A stretch of 15,716 nt of DNA from assembly GCA_018830765.1 (NCBI GenBank), contig JAHJRJ010000086.1, positions 1-15,716 of the forward strand. The letters run 5' to 3'. The notes beneath the pieces were generated by a model. That model saw only the letters and a list, made by a program, of their open reading frames with translations, was not told the origin of the DNA and did not search any database. The stretch comes from Bacteroidota bacterium (GTDB lineage: Bacteria; Bacteroidota; Ignavibacteria; UBA10030; BY39). Positions 15,204-15,716 of this stretch are shown one piece after another. Position numbers and translations under genes: made by a program. Position 1 is the stretch's first letter. Each line of letters begins with the position of its first letter.

Positions 15204-15716
15204 CTACTTAAATACTTTTCTACTTTCATTAACTAACCCCGCCAACACCTCAAGTCCATCTATAATCCTCGGACCCGGCCGGGATAATAGATCACCATCT
15301 ACAACGAAAACCTTATCGTGTTTAAATGCTTTCAACTTCTTCCACTCGGGAAAGTATTTTAGCATTTCATCTTTATTTTTAACAGCGTCATCCATTGCTA
15401 TTACAACGTCGGGATTTTGCTTCAGCACCGCCTCACGATTAATAATCGGATATTGAACGACTGACTCAGCCGCTATGTTTATTCCTCCTAACAAATTTAT
15501 CATCTCATCAATGAAAGTACCTTCTGCCGCACTTATCAGCGGCTGAAGTGATATAATTATAAATACTTTTGGGGGCGACGTATTTCGAACAGATTGAAGA
15601 ATAGCAGCTTGCCTTTCGTGCAGTTGATTAACCAAAGCCGCCGACCGTTCATCCACCTCAATAATTTTTCCGATATCCGTTACTGATTTTAATATTCCTT
15701 CTATGTTTTTAGGACG
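15204..15716 (-). CDS. BtuF-like periplasmic substrate-binding protein, C-terminal part
   Basis: 170 residues are in the window; the frame stays open to the right edge, so the true start and signal peptide lie outside. A GTG at 15656 is internal (codons upstream read NIEGILKSVTDIGKIIE) and should not be taken as the start. The sequence fits the PF01497 periplasmic binding fold of ABC importers for vitamin B12, haem or siderophores: the long linking helix (TDIGKIIEVDERSAALVNQL), VFIIISLQPLISAAEGTFID, LLGGINIAAES, the YPIINREAVLKQNPDVVIAM strand, and a late DKVFVVDGDLLSRPGPR segment. BtuF is the nearest match by eye, but the ligand is not certain. Permease and ATPase genes, if linked, would be upstream, off the window. 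It ends 46 bases before the hydantoinase ATG. Confidence 0.85.
   Translation of the reverse strand, partial: RPKNIEGILKSVTDIGKIIEVDERSAALVNQLHERQAAILQSVRNTSPPKVFIIISLQPLISAAEGTFIDEMINLLGGINIAAESVVQYPIINREAVLKQNPDVVIAMDDAVKNKDEMLKYFPEWKKLKAFKHDKVFVVDGDLLSRPGPRIIDGLEVLAGLVNESRKVFK

Noticed and set aside
15204..15656. Complete 150-residue protein starting at GTG 15656
   Set aside because: The frame continues upstream to the window edge with codons that fit the binding-protein family, so the gene is cut by the window rather than short.
1..15716. CRISPR array, tRNA, rRNA, integrase or phage genes
   Set aside because: No regularly spaced repeats, no tRNA-like cloverleaf or rRNA segments and no recombinase motifs were seen on either strand by eye.

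Overview
The window is gene-dense, AT-rich DNA (roughly 40% G+C by eye) from a Gram-negative bacterium. LpxH means lipid A, and there are a class A PBP, a DsbD-alpha-like periplasmic protein and a predicted outer-membrane beta-barrel. Weak or absent Shine-Dalgarno sequences, short gaps and the protein flavour suggest the Bacteroidota/Chlorobi/Ignavibacteria (FCB) side of the tree. This is inference; no rRNA or tRNA is present to anchor it.

Layout. (1) Positions 1-3174, minus strand: a trehalose operon read otsA -> otsB -> a DUF5752-like gene cut by the left edge. This OtsA carries an N-terminal transmembrane/periplasmic sensor/HAMP module in front of the whole glycosyltransferase. (2) 3175-3321: a divergent intergenic region with one candidate promoter per direction and a palindrome at the rightward one. 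(3) 3322-6718, plus strand: an envelope operon with a secreted DsbD-alpha-like protein, LpxH and PBP1A. (4) 6722-6880, minus strand: a 52-residue single-pass membrane protein. (5) 6931-7751: a heavily eroded beta-CASP metallo-beta-lactamase RNase pseudogene. It has lost several internal blocks and is interrupted by a 181-bp MITE-like element with 16-bp terminal inverted repeats and TAAAA target duplications. Removing the element and one duplication restores the family reading. (6) 7763-11745, plus strand: a tight run of an NAD-dependent epimerase, an SDR lacking the YxxxK motif, a beta-barrel-like protein coupled through TAATG, and an RsbW-like ATPase starting on the next base after its stop. 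(7) 11742-15716, minus strand: deoxynucleoside kinase, class III CoA-transferase, dihydropyrimidinase/hydantoinase and the C-terminal part of a BtuF-like binding protein.

How the genes fit together. OtsA and OtsB make trehalose from UDP-glucose and glucose-6-phosphate; the sensor fusion suggests that synthesis may be gated by an envelope signal. The 3322-6718 run serves envelope building: lipid A, peptidoglycan and possibly periplasmic thiol chemistry. The hydantoinase, CoA-transferase and dNK may touch pyrimidine or amide metabolism, but nothing in the sequence ties them together beyond order and strand. The observations most worth following are the sensor-OtsA fusion and the MITE caught inside a decaying gene.
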